This document shows positions 42,071 through 49,769 of a stretch of 64,000 nucleotides of DNA, in pieces; within the stretch, counting starts at the first letter, position 1; every line of letters starts with the position of its first letter. The stretch spans positions 1 through 64,000 of the forward strand of contig JAVJSF010000018.1 in assembly GCA_040219555.1 (NCBI GenBank), in the 5' to 3' direction. The position numbers and the translations under genes were made by a program. Source of the DNA: JAVJSF01 sp040219555. Its GTDB lineage: Bacteria > Actinomycetota > Thermoleophilia > Miltoncostaeales > Miltoncostaeaceae. The notes under the pieces were generated by a model. That model had not been told where the DNA came from. It saw only the letters and a list, made by a program, of their open reading frames with translations, and searched no databases.

Positions 42071-42430
42071 CTACTCGAAGTAGGTGTCGTCGTGCTGGTA
42101 GGGGGGAGCGCAGCAGCACAGCAGGCGCACGGGGCCCGCCGGCGAGGCCGTGATCTGGTGCCAGGCGCCCGGCGGGATCAGGACGGCGTCGCCGGCGCGG
42201 ACCGGTCGCACCTCGCCGTCGAGTTCCATCGAGCCCTCGCCCTCCACGAGGTAGTAGATCTCCTCGGAGACCCGGTGGTGGTGGCGCACGGTGCCGGCGC
42301 CGGCCTCGATGGTGGCCTCGGCAAGGCTCTGATGCTGCACGGGGGCCACGGACAGGTCGAGCAGCGAGCGGATCGTGCTGCCGTCGACCGTGGTGAAGGG
42401 GACGGCCTCGTCCCGGGCGCGGATCTCCAT
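42071..42430 (-). CDS. Cupin domain protein
   Basis: 119 residues, one cupin barrel. Motif 1 RHHHRVSEEIYYLVEGEG and motif 2 PPGAWHQIT give the full 3-His/1-Glu metal site, better conserved than in the cupin at 1467. Ends with CCCAPPY, a run of cysteines that may be surface exposed. Substrate unknown. Possibly in one transcript with the zinc-ribbon and thioesterase genes upstream. Confidence 0.83.
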   Translation of the reverse strand: MEIRARDEAVPFTTVDGSTIRSLLDLSVAPVQHQSLAEATIEAGAGTVRHHHRVSEEIYYLVEGEGSMELDGEVRPVRAGDAVLIPPGAWHQITASPAGPVRLLCCCAPPYQHDDTYFE

Positions 42431-42439
42431 GCCGGCAGG

Positions 42440-42715
42440 CTACCCCGCCGGTCCGTCCTCGGGTCGGCGGGCCCGCAGGAGGCGGTCGCGACACGGCGTG
42501 CACAGGCCTCCCCAGCGCACGGTGGGGGCCCCGCAGCTCTCGCACGCCGGCGCCTTGGCCTCGGGGCCGGGCAGCTTCTCGCCGCTGGCCCGGCGGTTGG
42601 CCTCGCGCTCGATACGCGCCAGATCGTCCGGGGAGACGCGTGGTGAGGACGGAGGCGGGGTCACCGGGAGGGCATCGGCACGAGGGCGCCGCGGCCTGAG
42701 CGGGCGCTCAGCCAT
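42440..42715 (-). CDS. Small zinc-ribbon protein (91 aa)
   Basis: Basic disordered start, then C58-x2-C61 (CESC) and C72-x2-C75 (CTPC) in a short zinc ribbon, ACESCGAPTVRWGGLCTPCRDRLL. Overlaps the thioesterase gene by 8 bases. The ribbon suggests binding to a nucleic acid or to a protein complex; no further clue. Confidence 0.68.
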   Translation of the reverse strand: MAERPLRPRRPRADALPVTPPPSSPRVSPDDLARIEREANRRASGEKLPGPEAKAPACESCGAPTVRWGGLCTPCRDRLLRARRPEDGPAG

Positions 42716-43175
42716 CCGGCCCGGCCGGCGGCGGTGCCTGGCGGACGACGCACATGCCCTCCCCCTCGGCTGCCAGGGTCCCGTCGGGCAGGTGCACGGT
42801 CACCACCGCCCGGAAGCCGCGGCCCGAGTGCTGGACCATCCGGCCGCGCAGGGTCAGTTCGTGGCCGACCGGGATGGGGCGGCGCAGCCAGTAGCGAACC
42901 TTGGCGGTCATCCCCCACAGGTCGTGCGGGGCGCCGGCATACACCAGCATCTCGTCCACCAGCATCCCGATCAGGCCGCCGTGCACCCGCTCTGGGTAGC
43001 CGATCTGCGTGGAGCGCGGCGTATAGCGGGCCACGGCGTCGGTGCCGTCGCGGTGGATCCGGAGACCCAGGCCCTCCGGGTTGGCCGGGCCGCACACGAG
43101 GCAGTCCGGGAACTCGGACGGGTTGAGCAGCGGCAGGGCGTCGATCTGCGGCGGCGTGGGGGAGGTGTCGCTCAT
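42708..43175 (-). CDS. PaaI-type hotdog-fold thioesterase
   Basis: 155 residues from ATG 43175. Hotdog fold with the active-site segment ERVHGGLIGMLVDEML and the strands LRIHRDGTDAVARYTP and KVRYWLRRPIPVGHELTLRGR. CLVCGPANPEGLGL at the start is a common lead-in for this group. It likely hydrolyses an acyl-CoA. The promoter TACCAT (43192-43187 on the minus strand) overlaps the secG promoter. Confidence 0.82.
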   Translation of the reverse strand: MSDTSPTPPQIDALPLLNPSEFPDCLVCGPANPEGLGLRIHRDGTDAVARYTPRSTQIGYPERVHGGLIGMLVDEMLVYAGAPHDLWGMTAKVRYWLRRPIPVGHELTLRGRMVQHSGRGFRAVVTVHLPDGTLAAEGEGMCVVRQAPPPAGPDG

Positions 43176-43186
43176 CCGGGGTCGGC

Positions 43187-43196
43187 ATGGTACCGT
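43187..43196. promoter_or_regulatory. Overlapping divergent -10 boxes for thioesterase and secG
   Basis: ATGGTACCGT holds TACCAT on the minus strand and TACCGT on the plus strand, sharing the central GGTACC. The start codons (43175 and 43204) are only 28 bases apart. Both mRNAs would be leaderless or nearly so, and polymerase can hardly sit on both at once. Confidence 0.5.
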
Positions 43197-43203
43197 CCCG
43201 CCG

Positions 43204-43437
43204 ATGACCACCGCCTATGTCGTGGTGCACGCCATCAACTGCGTGCTCCTGATCTTCTTGGTCCTCCTGCACAGCGGGAAGGACGCCGGCCTCTCCGGAG
43301 CCTTCGGCGTGGGGTCCACCAGCGGCTCGTACGGCGGCTCGTCGGCCATCGTGGAGAAGAACCTCGACCGCATCACCGTGGTCAGCGCCATCGTCTTCTT
43401 CGCCACGACCTACCTGCTCGGCACCTCCCTGGAATAG
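43204..43437 (+). CDS. secG: Preprotein translocase subunit SecG
   Basis: 77 residues, normal size. Two membrane helices (about 3-22 and 52-72) joined by the Gly/Ser-rich loop LSGAFGVGSTSGSYGG that is diagnostic of SecG. Part of the SecYEG channel; it helps SecA-driven export. No ribosome site; the -10 box TACCGT ends 7 bases before the ATG, so leaderless. Confidence 0.92.
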   Translation: MTTAYVVVHAINCVLLIFLVLLHSGKDAGLSGAFGVGSTSGSYGGSSAIVEKNLDRITVVSAIVFFATTYLLGTSLE

Positions 43438-43444
43438 GGAGAGG

Positions 43445-43468
43445 GGCGCCGGCTGGGTTGCCGGCGCC
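43445..43468. terminator. Terminator after secG
   Basis: 9-bp stem GGCGCCGGC / GCCGGCGCC with loop TGGGTT, between the convergent secG and the small gene at 43477. Confidence 0.72.
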
Positions 43469-43476
43469 ACGCCGCG

Positions 43477-43650
43477 TCACTCCTCGCTGCGACCGCCGTG
43501 CGGCTGGGAGGGGTCCTGCAGCCAGGCCCAGGCCTCGGCCAGTCGCAGCAGGGTGGTGGCGTTGGGCGCTCGGCGCGCGTGCGCCGCGATCTGATCCAGC
43601 AGGATGGCGCGCGTCTCCTCTGGGGTGGGCGCGGGGGCGTCGTCGGACAT
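43477..43650 (-). CDS. Small helical protein (57 aa)
   Basis: ATG 43650, GGAG-like site upstream. Sequence has one long amphipathic helix, ETRAILLDQIAAHARRAPNA then TTLLRLAEAWAWLQDP. Acidic start, Ser/Glu tail. Codon use fits. No known family. Confidence 0.6.
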   Translation of the reverse strand: MSDDAPAPTPEETRAILLDQIAAHARRAPNATTLLRLAEAWAWLQDPSQPHGGRSEE

Positions 43651-43781
43651 CGGCTCTCCGGGTCGGGGGACGGGGGACGGGGGGAGTCTAGGAGGACGCC
43701 GCGCGTGGGACGGGTCGCCCCGTGTCGAGGGGCGGGTGGCCCTGTCGTCGCGCCCACCTTCCCGGCGACCGGGTGGGTGGG

Positions 43782-43787
43782 TAGGGT
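43782..43787 (+). promoter_or_regulatory. -10 box TAGGGT for the small membrane protein gene
   Basis: TAGGGT ends 8 bases before ATG 43796; no ribosome site lies between, so a leaderless transcript is likely. Confidence 0.45.
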
Positions 43788-43795
43788 TCCGATCC

Positions 43796-43942
43796 ATGAA
43801 CCCTTCCGCAGCCAACGCCGCCAAATGGGTCGGCGCCACCGTCGGCACCATCGTCCTGGCCCTGGTCATCTACCTGGGTGCCGTCATCCAGGTGTACCTG
43901 CTGGCCTGGGTCATCGAGATCATCGGGCGCATCACCGGCTGA
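43796..43942 (+). CDS. Small single-span membrane protein (48 aa)
   Basis: One membrane helix covers most of the protein: WVGATVGTIVLALVIYLGAV then IQVYLLAWVIEIIGRITG. Short enough to be missed by gene finders, but supported by a leaderless promoter and by a second small membrane gene 10 bases downstream. Function unknown; could be a subunit or regulator of a membrane complex such as Sec. Confidence 0.6.
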   Translation: MNPSAANAAKWVGATVGTIVLALVIYLGAVIQVYLLAWVIEIIGRITG

Positions 43943-43952
43943 GCAGGACCCG

Positions 43953-44168
43953 GTGACCGGCTCGCCCACCTGGTGGCGCAGGGCCGGTTGGTTCCTCATC
44001 GCCGCCGCCGCCTGGACGGCGTTCGTCTGGGTCAACCGGCTGGTGAACCTGATCGGCGACGACCGCAGCGCCGCCTTCGTCGCCGTCCACGCGGCTCTCG
44101 CGCTGGTGTCGCTGGGGTTCGCCGGGCCGGTCGCGTGGATCGGCTGGCGGCTCACACGGCGCGGGTGA
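43953..44168 (+). CDS. Small two-span membrane protein (71 aa)
   Basis: GTG 43953 with an AGGA site. Two hydrophobic helices (AGWFLIAAAAWTAFVWVNRL and AAFVAVHAALALVSLGFAGPVAWIGW) joined by a short charged loop NLIGDDRS. The last 17 bases overlap the convergent SDR gene. Same transcript as the 48-residue protein. Confidence 0.62.
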   Translation: MTGSPTWWRRAGWFLIAAAAWTAFVWVNRLVNLIGDDRSAAFVAVHAALALVSLGFAGPVAWIGWRLTRRG

Positions 44169-44904
44169 GGCCCCCGTCCACCGCGATGGCCTGGCCGGTG
44201 ATGTAGCCGGCGCCCGCGGAGCACAGGAAGACGGCCGCCGCGGCCATCTCGGCGGGGGCGCCCAGACGTCCGGCCGGCACCTCGGTCAGCGCGCGCCGCT
44301 CGGCTTCCTCCCGCGAGCCGGCCAGCGAGAAGAGCCGGTCCGTGGCGATGCGGCCGGTCAGCAGGCTGTTGAGCGTGACGCCGTCGCCGGCCACCTGGTG
44401 GGAGATGGTGCGGAAGGCCGCCAGGGCACCCGCCCGTTCGGTGTTGGAGAGCATCAGCGGCGGGATGGGCTCGCGCGCGGCCGTGGACACGATGTTGACG
44501 ATGCGACCGAAGCCTCGCTCGCGCATGGCCGGCACGACGGCGGCCACGAACTCCACCGGGGCCAGCACCAGCGCGCGGTGGGCGGCCTCCCACTGGGCGC
44601 GGCCGAAGCCCAGCGCGTCCGGGTTCGCGGGCGGTCCGCCGGTGTTGCAGACCAGCACCTCCACCGGTGCGCCGTAGTGCTCCCGGACGCGCGCCACCAC
44701 GTCCGGGATCGCGTCGAGATCGGCCGTGTCGTGGATGATCGGCAGCGCCCCCAGCGGCGCGGCGGCGGCCTCGATGCGCTCCGCCGAGCGCGATGTCATG
44801 GCCACCCGCGCGCCCTCGGCGGCCAGGGCCTCGGCCACCGCCCGGCCGATGCCGGCCGATGCCCCGCACACGAGGGCCACGCGGCCGTCGAGTCCCATGT
44901 CCAT
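44152..44904 (-). CDS. SDR-family protein lacking the Tyr-x3-Lys catalytic pair
   Basis: 250 residues, classical SDR length. Nucleotide loop GASAGIGRA, CNTGG in place of NNAG, NIVST for the Ser strand, and a C-terminal AVDGG. Where the YxxxK pair should stand, the sequence is PPLMLSNTERAGALAAF, so Tyr becomes Leu and Lys becomes Glu. This matches a known side group of FabG-like proteins with the LSN-x2-RA pattern; their chemistry must differ from normal SDRs or be lost. Confidence 0.85.
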   Translation of the reverse strand: MDMGLDGRVALVCGASAGIGRAVAEALAAEGARVAMTSRSAERIEAAAAPLGALPIIHDTADLDAIPDVVARVREHYGAPVEVLVCNTGGPPANPDALGFGRAQWEAAHRALVLAPVEFVAAVVPAMRERGFGRIVNIVSTAAREPIPPLMLSNTERAGALAAFRTISHQVAGDGVTLNSLLTGRIATDRLFSLAGSREEAERRALTEVPAGRLGAPAEMAAAAVFLCSAGAGYITGQAIAVDGGLTRAV

Positions 44905-44956
44905 GGGCGGCAGGATAGCCGGGCCGTTGCCGTCGCGACGCCCGCGCCCCGGCGGG

Positions 44957-46132
44957 TCAGCGCAGACGGATGCGGAAGCCCGGCCCTGTGGCCGGCCGCC
45001 AGCCGGTGCTCCCGAGGAAGCGGCCGCGCAGCAGTGTGGCGGCGCCGATCCGGACCCGGACGGCGCAGGTCCCGGCGGCCGTGAGGTTCGCGCTCCCCGC
45101 GGCGATCCACCGCTTCCCGCGCCGGCGCTGCAGGCTGCACCGGCCCACGGGGCGCACGCCCCCCGGGCCGGCGACCGACATCCGCACCACCGCGGTGGTG
45201 CCGCGTCGCACGCGGGCGGGGGCCGACACCACGCGCAGGCGGGTGAGGGCGCCGCGCGCGATGAAGGCGACGTTGCGCAGGCGCGAGAACGCCCCGGGCC
45301 CGCCGGCGTTCGCGATCGCCGCCGGGTCGATGACCACGGGCGGTCGGTCGGGCCGGAAGGTCACCGGGAGGATCCGGGGCACGCCGTCGGTGACGCGGTA
45401 GAGCCGGCCGCCCGGGCCGGAGCGCAGGATGGTGCCGTCCACCGGGAAGGGGGCGAGGTTGTTCAGGGTCGGATAGTCGATCTCGGTGATCGAGCGCACA
45501 CCGCCCACCGCCGTCGGGGTCAGCACGGGCAGCGGGGCGGCTCCCGCGATGCGGTAGATGCCGCTTGTGCCCGCGACGCGCACGAACGAGCCGTCGCCCA
45601 GGGCGGAGCGGGCGACCGTCCCGCCGCGGCCGAAGCGCCAGGCCTTGATGATGCCGCCGCCCTTCGAGTCGGCCCACTCCACGGGCTCCCAGGTGCGGCG
45701 GGCGATGCGCTCGTTGCCGGCCCAGTTGGAGTCGATGACCGCGTAGCGGAGCCCACCCAGGTTGCGCTCGACGACGGCCGTGTGGAGGGGTCCGCCGCGG
45801 CGCCAGAAGGTCTCGGCCGTGGCGTCGGTGCTGCCGGCCGGGATCACCTGGATGATGTCTCCCGGGCCCGCGAGCTCGAGCGGCACCTCCACGGCCCCCG
45901 CCTCGCGGAAGCCGTCGTGGTACTTGCTGAGGGCGATGCGGCCCTTGCTGGCCGAGGCGACGACCGTGTTGGCGAAGACCTTGCACTGACCGCCGGCCGC
46001 ACCCACCGAGGCGCGCCGGGCCACGCTCAGGATCTGGCTCGCGTCGACGGCCACGGCGTGCGCCGGCGCGAGTGCGAGCACGATGGCGGTCACCGGGGCA
46101 CCGACCCCGAGTGTGCGGATTCCCCACGGCAC
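44957..46132 (-). CDS. Secreted protein with CHAP-like cysteine amidase domain and beta-rich tail
   Basis: 391 residues. Signal about 1-29. Residues 45-150 fit a CHAP/NlpC-type fold: Cys in GGQCKVFANTVV, His in GPLHTAVVE, Asn in VIDSNWAGNE give a Cys-His-Asn triad; GDIIQV is the usual strand. Middle repeats (GIYRIAGAAPLPVLTP; LYRVTDGVPRILPV) look like short beta repeats. The C-terminal 100 residues are an Ig-like domain (LRVVSAPARVRRGTTAVVRM). It may cut cell-wall peptides outside the cell. GTG 46132 start. Confidence 0.72.
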   Translation of the reverse strand: MPWGIRTLGVGAPVTAIVLALAPAHAVAVDASQILSVARRASVGAAGGQCKVFANTVVASASKGRIALSKYHDGFREAGAVEVPLELAGPGDIIQVIPAGSTDATAETFWRRGGPLHTAVVERNLGGLRYAVIDSNWAGNERIARRTWEPVEWADSKGGGIIKAWRFGRGGTVARSALGDGSFVRVAGTSGIYRIAGAAPLPVLTPTAVGGVRSITEIDYPTLNNLAPFPVDGTILRSGPGGRLYRVTDGVPRILPVTFRPDRPPVVIDPAAIANAGGPGAFSRLRNVAFIARGALTRLRVVSAPARVRRGTTAVVRMSVAGPGGVRPVGRCSLQRRRGKRWIAAGSANLTAAGTCAVRVRIGAATLLRGRFLGSTGWRPATGPGFRIRLR

Positions 46133-46187
46133 GGCGGGCAGGCTACCGCCTCCTCTCGGACGGCGTCCACTGCGGCGGGCTCAGGGC

Positions 46188-46219
46188 GTCGCGCCCGCGA
46201 CCCCGGGCCCGGGCGCGAC
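46188..46219. terminator. Hairpin in the divergent region before the nitroreductase gene
   Basis: 10-bp stem GTCGCGCCCG (46188-46197) / CGGGCGCGAC (46210-46219), loop of 12. It lies between two divergent starts, so it is either a block to readthrough or an operator rather than a true gene-end terminator. Confidence 0.4.
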
Positions 46220-46252
46220 GACGGAGCGGCGACCGCGGCGCCGGGGCTCGAT

Positions 46253-46258
46253 TAGTCT
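46253..46258 (+). promoter_or_regulatory. -10 box TAGTCT for the nitroreductase gene
   Basis: TAGTCT gives a start near 46265 and a leader of about 29 bases that holds the GGGGGAG ribosome site. Confidence 0.45.
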
Positions 46259-46293
46259 TCCCGGGACGATTCGCCACCAGGGGGAGTGCGGAG

Positions 46294-46953
46294 ATGGATG
46301 TATTCGACGCGATCCGCAAGCGTCGCGCTGTGCGCAAGTACACCGACAAGCCGGTCCCGGACGCGACGGTCGACAAGCTGTTGCGCCTTGCGCTGTCGGC
46401 ACCCACCGGTGGTGGGGCACAGGCGTGGAGTCTGGTGGTGGTGCGCGATCCCGAGAAGCGCGCCGCGCTGGCCGAGTTGGTGATCGACGGCGGCGGCCAG
46501 TACTTCTCGGTGATGCGCCCGCCCAAGGAGGGTGTCTCGGCCGAGGAGCACGCGGAGTGGGGCAGGGGCTACGCCGAGCAGGTGCTCCCCAGCTACCGCC
46601 ACGTGCCCGTCTGGATCCTGGGCGTGCTGGTCCCCACCAAGGACTACCCGGACCGGGTGAAGGAGTGGGGGCGCATCGACGACCTCATCTCGCTCGGCTT
46701 CGCCATCGAGAACCTGATGGTGGCCGCGCGCGCCGAGGGCCTGGGCACCGTGCCCACCACCCAGTTCATGCGCTTCAACGAGGACAAGGTGCGCTCGCTC
46801 CTGGGCCTGCCCGAGGAGGTCGAGCCCATCACGATCACCCCGCTCGGGTACCCGGAGTCCTTCCCCGAAGGCAAGCCGCCGGCACTCAAGGCCACCTTCC
46901 GCCCGTGGAAGTCCCTCGTGCACGACGACACGTGGGGCGCCACCCGCGACTGA
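46294..46953 (+). CDS. Nitroreductase-family flavoprotein
   Basis: 219 residues. FMN-binding start RKRRAVRKYTDKPV, the segment LSAPTGGGAQAWSLVVVRD, central helix ISLGFAIENLMVAARAEGLGT, and the end PLGYPESFPEGKPP are standard for the family. It works as an FMN dimer using NAD(P)H to reduce nitro compounds, quinones or enones; the substrate is unknown. A GGGGGAG ribosome site lies 7 bases upstream. Single gene, closed by the hairpin at 46960. Confidence 0.9.
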   Translation: MDVFDAIRKRRAVRKYTDKPVPDATVDKLLRLALSAPTGGGAQAWSLVVVRDPEKRAALAELVIDGGGQYFSVMRPPKEGVSAEEHAEWGRGYAEQVLPSYRHVPVWILGVLVPTKDYPDRVKEWGRIDDLISLGFAIENLMVAARAEGLGTVPTTQFMRFNEDKVRSLLGLPEEVEPITITPLGYPESFPEGKPPALKATFRPWKSLVHDDTWGATRD

Positions 46954-46959
46954 CGGCGC

Positions 46960-46994
46960 GCCGCCGGCCGGGGGGTGGTCCTCCGGCCGGCGGC
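46960..46994. terminator. Bidirectional terminator between nitroreductase and lpdA
   Basis: Perfect 12-bp stem GCCGCCGGCCGG (46960-46971) / CCGGCCGGCGGC (46983-46994), loop of 11, between convergent stops. Confidence 0.78.
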
Positions 46995-47010
46995 TCTCGC
47001 TCACCCGGGG

Positions 47011-48432
47011 TCAGTCCCCGCCGCGCCGCCCGGCCCCCAGGTAGAGGTCGGTGATCGTCCCTTCGGCGGCTTCGGCCGCCAGCATCAGCGTCTCGGAGAG
47101 CGTCGGGTGGGGGTGCACGGTCAGGGCCAGGTCGCCGGCCTCGGCGCCCATCTCGATGGAGTGGGCCGCCGCCGCGATCAGCTCGCCCGCGCCGGAGCCC
47201 ACCACGCCGGCCCCCAGGATGCGGCGGCTCTCCGGGTCGACGATCAGCTTGGTGCGCCCCTCGGGGCGCCCCATCGACAGCGCCCTGCCGCTGGCGCCCC
47301 AGGGGATGGCGTGCACCTCCACCTCGCGCCCGGCGGCCTCGGCCTCGGTCTCGGTGAGCCCCACCCAGGCCACCTCGGGGTCGGTGTAGGCGACGCTCGG
47401 GATCAGCGTGGTGTCCATCGCCGCGGCGTGCCCGGCGGCCACCTCCGCCGCCACCTTGGCCTGGTGGCTGGCGCGGTGGGCCAGCATCGGGTCGCCGGTG
47501 ACATCACCGATGGCCAGTATGTGCCCGACGTTGGTGCGCATGGCCTCGTCCACGGCGATCACGCCCCGCTCGTCCACCTCGACGCCGGCCTCGTCGGCCC
47601 CGCAGTCGGCGCCGTTCGCGCGCCGCCCCACGGCGATCAGCGCCCGGTCGAACACGGCCGGCCCCGGTGCGTCGTCGCCGGCGAAGGTGACGTGCAGGCC
47701 ATCGTCGGCGGCCTCTATCGTGTCCACCTTCACGCCCAGGTGGATGGCCTCGTAGCGCTTGCCGATGCGCCTCTGCAACGGCGCCACCAGGTCCGGGTCG
47801 CAGCCCGGGATGAGCTGGCCCATCATCTCCACCACGGTCACCGCCGAGCCGAGGGCGTCGTAGACGCACGCCATCTCGAGGCCGATGATGCCGCCGCCCA
47901 CCACCAGCAGGCGCTCGGGGACGTCCTCCAGCGCCAGGGCCCCGGTGGAGTCGATGATGCGCGGGTCCTCGGGGAGGCCGGGCAGCATCACCGGCCGCGA
48001 GCCCACCGCGATGATGGCGTGCCCGAAGTCCAGCGTGCGGTCCTCCCCGTCCTCGCCGGACACCGCGAGCGTGTTCGGTCCGGTGAAGCGGCCGCTTCCG
48101 CGCACCACCTCCACCGAGCGCTTCTTCGCCAGGCCCACGAGGCCCTTGGTCAGGGTCTCCACGACCTTCGCCGTCGAGCTCCGCAGCGCGTCCAGGTCCA
48201 CCTCCGGCCGGTCGAAGGCCAGGCCCAGGTCGGCTCCATGCTCGGCGTCGGTGATCACCTTGGCGGCGTGCAGCAGCGCCTTGGAGGGGATGCAGCCCAC
48301 GTTCAGGCAGACTCCGCCCAGCTCCGGCTCGCGCTCCACCAGCGCCACCGAGAGCCCCAGATCGGCGGCGCGGAAGGCCGCCGTGTAGCCCCCCGGGCCG
48401 GCGCCCAGCACCACAAGGTCGTGGCGGCTCAC
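47011..48432 (-). CDS. lpdA: Dihydrolipoamide dehydrogenase (E3)
   Basis: 473 residues. FAD site LGAGPGGYTAAFRAADLG, redox pair GGVCLNVGCIPSK (two Cys five apart), NAD site VVGGGIIGLEMACVYDALG, IGDVTGDPMLAHRA, and the dimer-interface His-Glu in VHPHPTLSETLM. It reoxidises the lipoyl group of E2 and makes NADH. GTG 48432 overlaps the aceF stop (GTGA). Last gene of aceE-aceF-lpdA. Confidence 0.95.
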   Translation of the reverse strand: MSRHDLVVLGAGPGGYTAAFRAADLGLSVALVEREPELGGVCLNVGCIPSKALLHAAKVITDAEHGADLGLAFDRPEVDLDALRSSTAKVVETLTKGLVGLAKKRSVEVVRGSGRFTGPNTLAVSGEDGEDRTLDFGHAIIAVGSRPVMLPGLPEDPRIIDSTGALALEDVPERLLVVGGGIIGLEMACVYDALGSAVTVVEMMGQLIPGCDPDLVAPLQRRIGKRYEAIHLGVKVDTIEAADDGLHVTFAGDDAPGPAVFDRALIAVGRRANGADCGADEAGVEVDERGVIAVDEAMRTNVGHILAIGDVTGDPMLAHRASHQAKVAAEVAAGHAAAMDTTLIPSVAYTDPEVAWVGLTETEAEAAGREVEVHAIPWGASGRALSMGRPEGRTKLIVDPESRRILGAGVVGSGAGELIAAAAHSIEMGAEAGDLALTVHPHPTLSETLMLAAEAAEGTITDLYLGAGRRGGD

Positions 48433-49769
48433 AGCAGCATCCGCCGCGGATCGGCCAGCGTCCGGCCGAGGTGGGTGATGAAGCGGGCCGCGGCCGCCCC
48501 GTCGACGACGCGATGGTCGTAGGACAGCGACAGCGGCAGCGTGAGGCGCGGCTGGAAGGACTCGCCGTCCCACACCGGCTTCATCTCCGAGCGGCCGACG
48601 CCCAGGATGGCCACCTCGGGCGCGTTGATGATCGGGGTGAAGAACGAGCCGCCGATCCCGCCCAGGCTGGAGAGCGTGAAGGTGCCGCCCCGCATGGCCT
48701 CGGCGCCCAGCTTGCCCTCGCGGGCCGCGCCCGACAACTCGACCAGGTCGCGCGCGATCTCGATCAGGCCCTTGCGGTCCACGTCCCGGATCACCGGCAC
48801 CAGCAGGCCGCCCGGGGTGTCGACCGCGAAGCCGAGGTGCAGGTACCGCTTCAGCACCAGCTCGTCGCCCTCCAGCGAGGAATTGAACTCGGGGAACACG
48901 CGCAAGGTGGCCGCGCACGCCTTCAGCAGCAGCGAGACCATCGTGAGCTTCACGCCCTCGTCGGCGTGCGCCGCGTTGGTCTCCTTGCGGAAGGCCTCGA
49001 GCTCGGTGATGTCGGCCTCGTCGTGCTGGGTGACGTGGGGGATGAGTGCCCAGTTGCGCGCCAGCGCCGGGCCGGCGATGCGCTTGATGCGCGAGAGCGC
49101 GACGCGCTCCACGGGGCCGTAGGCGGCGTGATCCACGCTCGGCCAAGCCGGCAGGTCGGCGCGGGAGGGCGAGCGTCCCGCGGCGCCCTCGCCCGCATCC
49201 TCGCCGGTGCCGCCCTCGGCCGCCGCACGGACGTCGTCGCTGGTGATGCGCCCCTTGCGCCCGGTGCCGGTGACCGACTCGATCTCCACCCCGAGCTCGC
49301 GCGCCAGCGCGCGGGCGGCCGGGGCGGCGTACGGCGGCACATCGTCGCCCGCGGGCTCCTCGTCGTGGGTCCCGGCATCCCCGGGGTCCGCTCCGGAGCC
49401 TCCGGTGGCCGCCTCGCCGCCTCCGGATGCATCCTCGGCGCCGGCGCCTTCGTCCTCGGCCGGCTCGGGGTCAACCTCGTCGCCGGCGTCGCTCTCAGCA
49501 GGGGATTCGTCCTCAACACTCACCCTCAACTCAAGGATGAGATCCCCCTCGGAGACGCTGTCGCCGACCGCCACGGCCATCTTCTCGACCATGCCAGCGC
49601 CGGGAGAGGGCACCTCCATCGTGGCCTTGTCGGACTCCAGCACCACCAGGGGCTGCTCGGCCTCGACCTCGGTGCCCTCCTCGACCAGGAGTTCGATCAC
49701 CGGGACGTCCTCGAAGTCCCCGATGTCGGGGACCAGCACCTTCTGCAGTTCGCCGTCTAGATCAGCCAC
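48429..49769 (-). CDS. aceF: Dihydrolipoamide acetyltransferase (E2) of pyruvate dehydrogenase
   Basis: 446 residues. One lipoyl domain (1-80) with the lipoylated Lys in ESDKATMEVPSP; an acidic, Asp/Glu/Gly-rich linker (about 85-150); peripheral subunit-binding domain APAARALARELGVEIESVTGTGRKGRITSDDV, seen as two pieces here; and the acetyltransferase core ending SLSYDHRVVDGAAAARF, where His and Asp are catalytic. It passes the acetyl group to CoA. Only one lipoyl domain, where the E. coli enzyme has three. GTG 49769 overlaps the aceE end by 13 bases. Confidence 0.95.
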   Translation of the reverse strand: MADLDGELQKVLVPDIGDFEDVPVIELLVEEGTEVEAEQPLVVLESDKATMEVPSPGAGMVEKMAVAVGDSVSEGDLILELRVSVEDESPAESDAGDEVDPEPAEDEGAGAEDASGGGEAATGGSGADPGDAGTHDEEPAGDDVPPYAAPAARALARELGVEIESVTGTGRKGRITSDDVRAAAEGGTGEDAGEGAAGRSPSRADLPAWPSVDHAAYGPVERVALSRIKRIAGPALARNWALIPHVTQHDEADITELEAFRKETNAAHADEGVKLTMVSLLLKACAATLRVFPEFNSSLEGDELVLKRYLHLGFAVDTPGGLLVPVIRDVDRKGLIEIARDLVELSGAAREGKLGAEAMRGGTFTLSSLGGIGGSFFTPIINAPEVAILGVGRSEMKPVWDGESFQPRLTLPLSLSYDHRVVDGAAAARFITHLGRTLADPRRMLL

